From positions 1-13,025 of the forward strand of contig JAMNXX010000266.1 in NCBI GenBank assembly GCA_023623095.1: DNA of 13,025 nucleotides, in the 5' to 3' direction. Below are positions 12,560-13,025 of this stretch, one piece after another; the stretch's first letter is position 1; each line of letters starts with the position of its first letter. The stretch comes from Bacillota bacterium. GTDB lineage: Bacteria > Bacillota > Clostridia > Peptostreptococcales > Thermotaleaceae. Under the pieces are notes generated by a model. It searched no databases. It had not been told where the DNA came from and worked only from the letters and a program-made list of their open reading frames with translations. A program made the translations under genes and the position numbers.

Positions 12560-13025
12560 TTGAGAAAAAGATATATTCTTCCAACGGTGTTGGCAATTGC
12601 GCTCGTTGCTACAGCAGGTTGGGGACATGCTCAGTATCAGGAGAAAAATAATTATTATATCCATCTGGAAAATCAATACCAGCGATTGTATTATGATTTG
12701 ACGGGGAGCGTCGAAAGCATTACGACCGACCTTTCTAAACTGATGGTTTCTTCTCCTCAAAAGAAAGAAAATTTGATTTTGTACTCCAACATATGGAAAA
12801 ATGCCTATAATGCCCAGGAAAAACTGGCTCAGCTCCCCATCCGGCATGCAGAGATCAGCAAAGTTCAAAAATTTCTCAATCAGCTGGGAGACTATACTTT
12901 TGCGATGGCACAGAGGACATTTCAGGGGGAAGAATTGCAGGATAAGGAACGGGGCAATCTGGAGCAGCTCCACAATTATTCCCTTGAACTCACCCAGAGC
13001 TTAAGGGAGCTTCATGAAAAGGTAT
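12560..13025 (+). CDS. ypeB: Germination protein YpeB, N-terminal part (3' end outside window)
   Basis: Partner of SleB in spores: the two need each other for stability, and YpeB restrains SleB until germination. The 155 visible residues begin MRKRYILPTVLAIALVATAGWGHAQ, an uncleaved-type signal or anchor. The family block NYYIHLENQYQRLYYDLTGSVESI (31-54) follows, then the helical stretch with IWKNAYNAQEKLAQLP and LGDYTFAMAQR, matching the recalled order of Bacillus YpeB (ENNYQRAFHDLTYNV, GQLPL, VGDFSYKTA). PepSY-type repeats expected later lie outside the window. The TTG start is chosen because GGAGG (12547-12551) is 8 bases upstream; an in-frame GTG at 12551 overlaps that site. The frame stays open to the window end. 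Confidence 0.93.
   Translation, partial: MRKRYILPTVLAIALVATAGWGHAQYQEKNNYYIHLENQYQRLYYDLTGSVESITTDLSKLMVSSPQKKENLILYSNIWKNAYNAQEKLAQLPIRHAEISKVQKFLNQLGDYTFAMAQRTFQGEELQDKERGNLEQLHNYSLELTQSLRELHEKV

Noticed and set aside
12473..12973. 166-codon - strand open frame opposite sleB end and ypeB
   Set aside because: The + strand frame matches the YpeB N-terminus with a strong ribosome binding site, so the antisense frame is a shadow.
12801..13004. + strand 67-codon frame inside ypeB
   Set aside because: Out of frame with the supported ypeB reading frame; no ribosome binding site.

Overview
All genes in this window lie on the + strand, and the content points to an anaerobic, endospore-forming Clostridia-type Firmicute. 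The signs are a SipL-type spore coat protein (SPOCS domains plus LysM, the clostridial arrangement), a GerABC germinant receptor, SpoIIR, SleB/YpeB, an SLH-anchored YcdB/YcdC protein, moderate-to-low GC, strong Shine-Dalgarno sequences and frequent GTG/TTG starts. The genus cannot be fixed from the sequence.

Layout: (1) 1-438 is the C-terminal part of ornithine carbamoyltransferase, closed by a terminator. (2) 666-2951 is a secreted protein with two YcdB/YcdC repeats and three SLH domains, with its own terminator. (3) 3166-4740 is the SipL-like coat morphogenetic protein, with its own terminator. (4) 4913-6470 is an overlapping pair, ispE and a GntR/FCD regulator, behind a perfect 20-bp palindrome that looks like the regulator's own operator; a terminator follows. 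(5) 6668-10509 is an overlapping gerA-gerB-gerC receptor operon. (6) 10586-11281 is spoIIR. (7) 11282-11835 is a 554-bp gap filled with inverted repeats: a nested hairpin of about 215 nt with a branched tip, further hairpins, a strong terminator and a forespore-type promoter. (8) 11836-12546 is sleB, followed 13 bp later by ypeB, which runs off the window end.

The right-hand 10 kb is largely a spore life-cycle cluster. SpoIIR signals from forespore to mother cell, SipL builds the coat, GerABC senses germinants, and SleB with YpeB breaks down cortex. Possible promoters fit this division: a SigE-like box before sipL, and boxes of identical SigF/SigG geometry (five-base -35, 15-bp spacer, ten-base -10) before gerA, spoIIR and sleB. 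From memory, C. difficile has a similar sipL-ispE-gntR-spoIIR-sleB neighbourhood but lacks GerA-type receptors, so the gerABC operon looks like the variable part of this locus.

The least explained part is 11281-11620. Its long near-perfect stems suggest a repeat element or structured RNA. Read on the - strand, several hairpin loops display GGA, which resembles CsrA-binding hairpins; this reading is speculative. No tRNA, rRNA, CRISPR array, transposase or complete new multi-gene system was seen.
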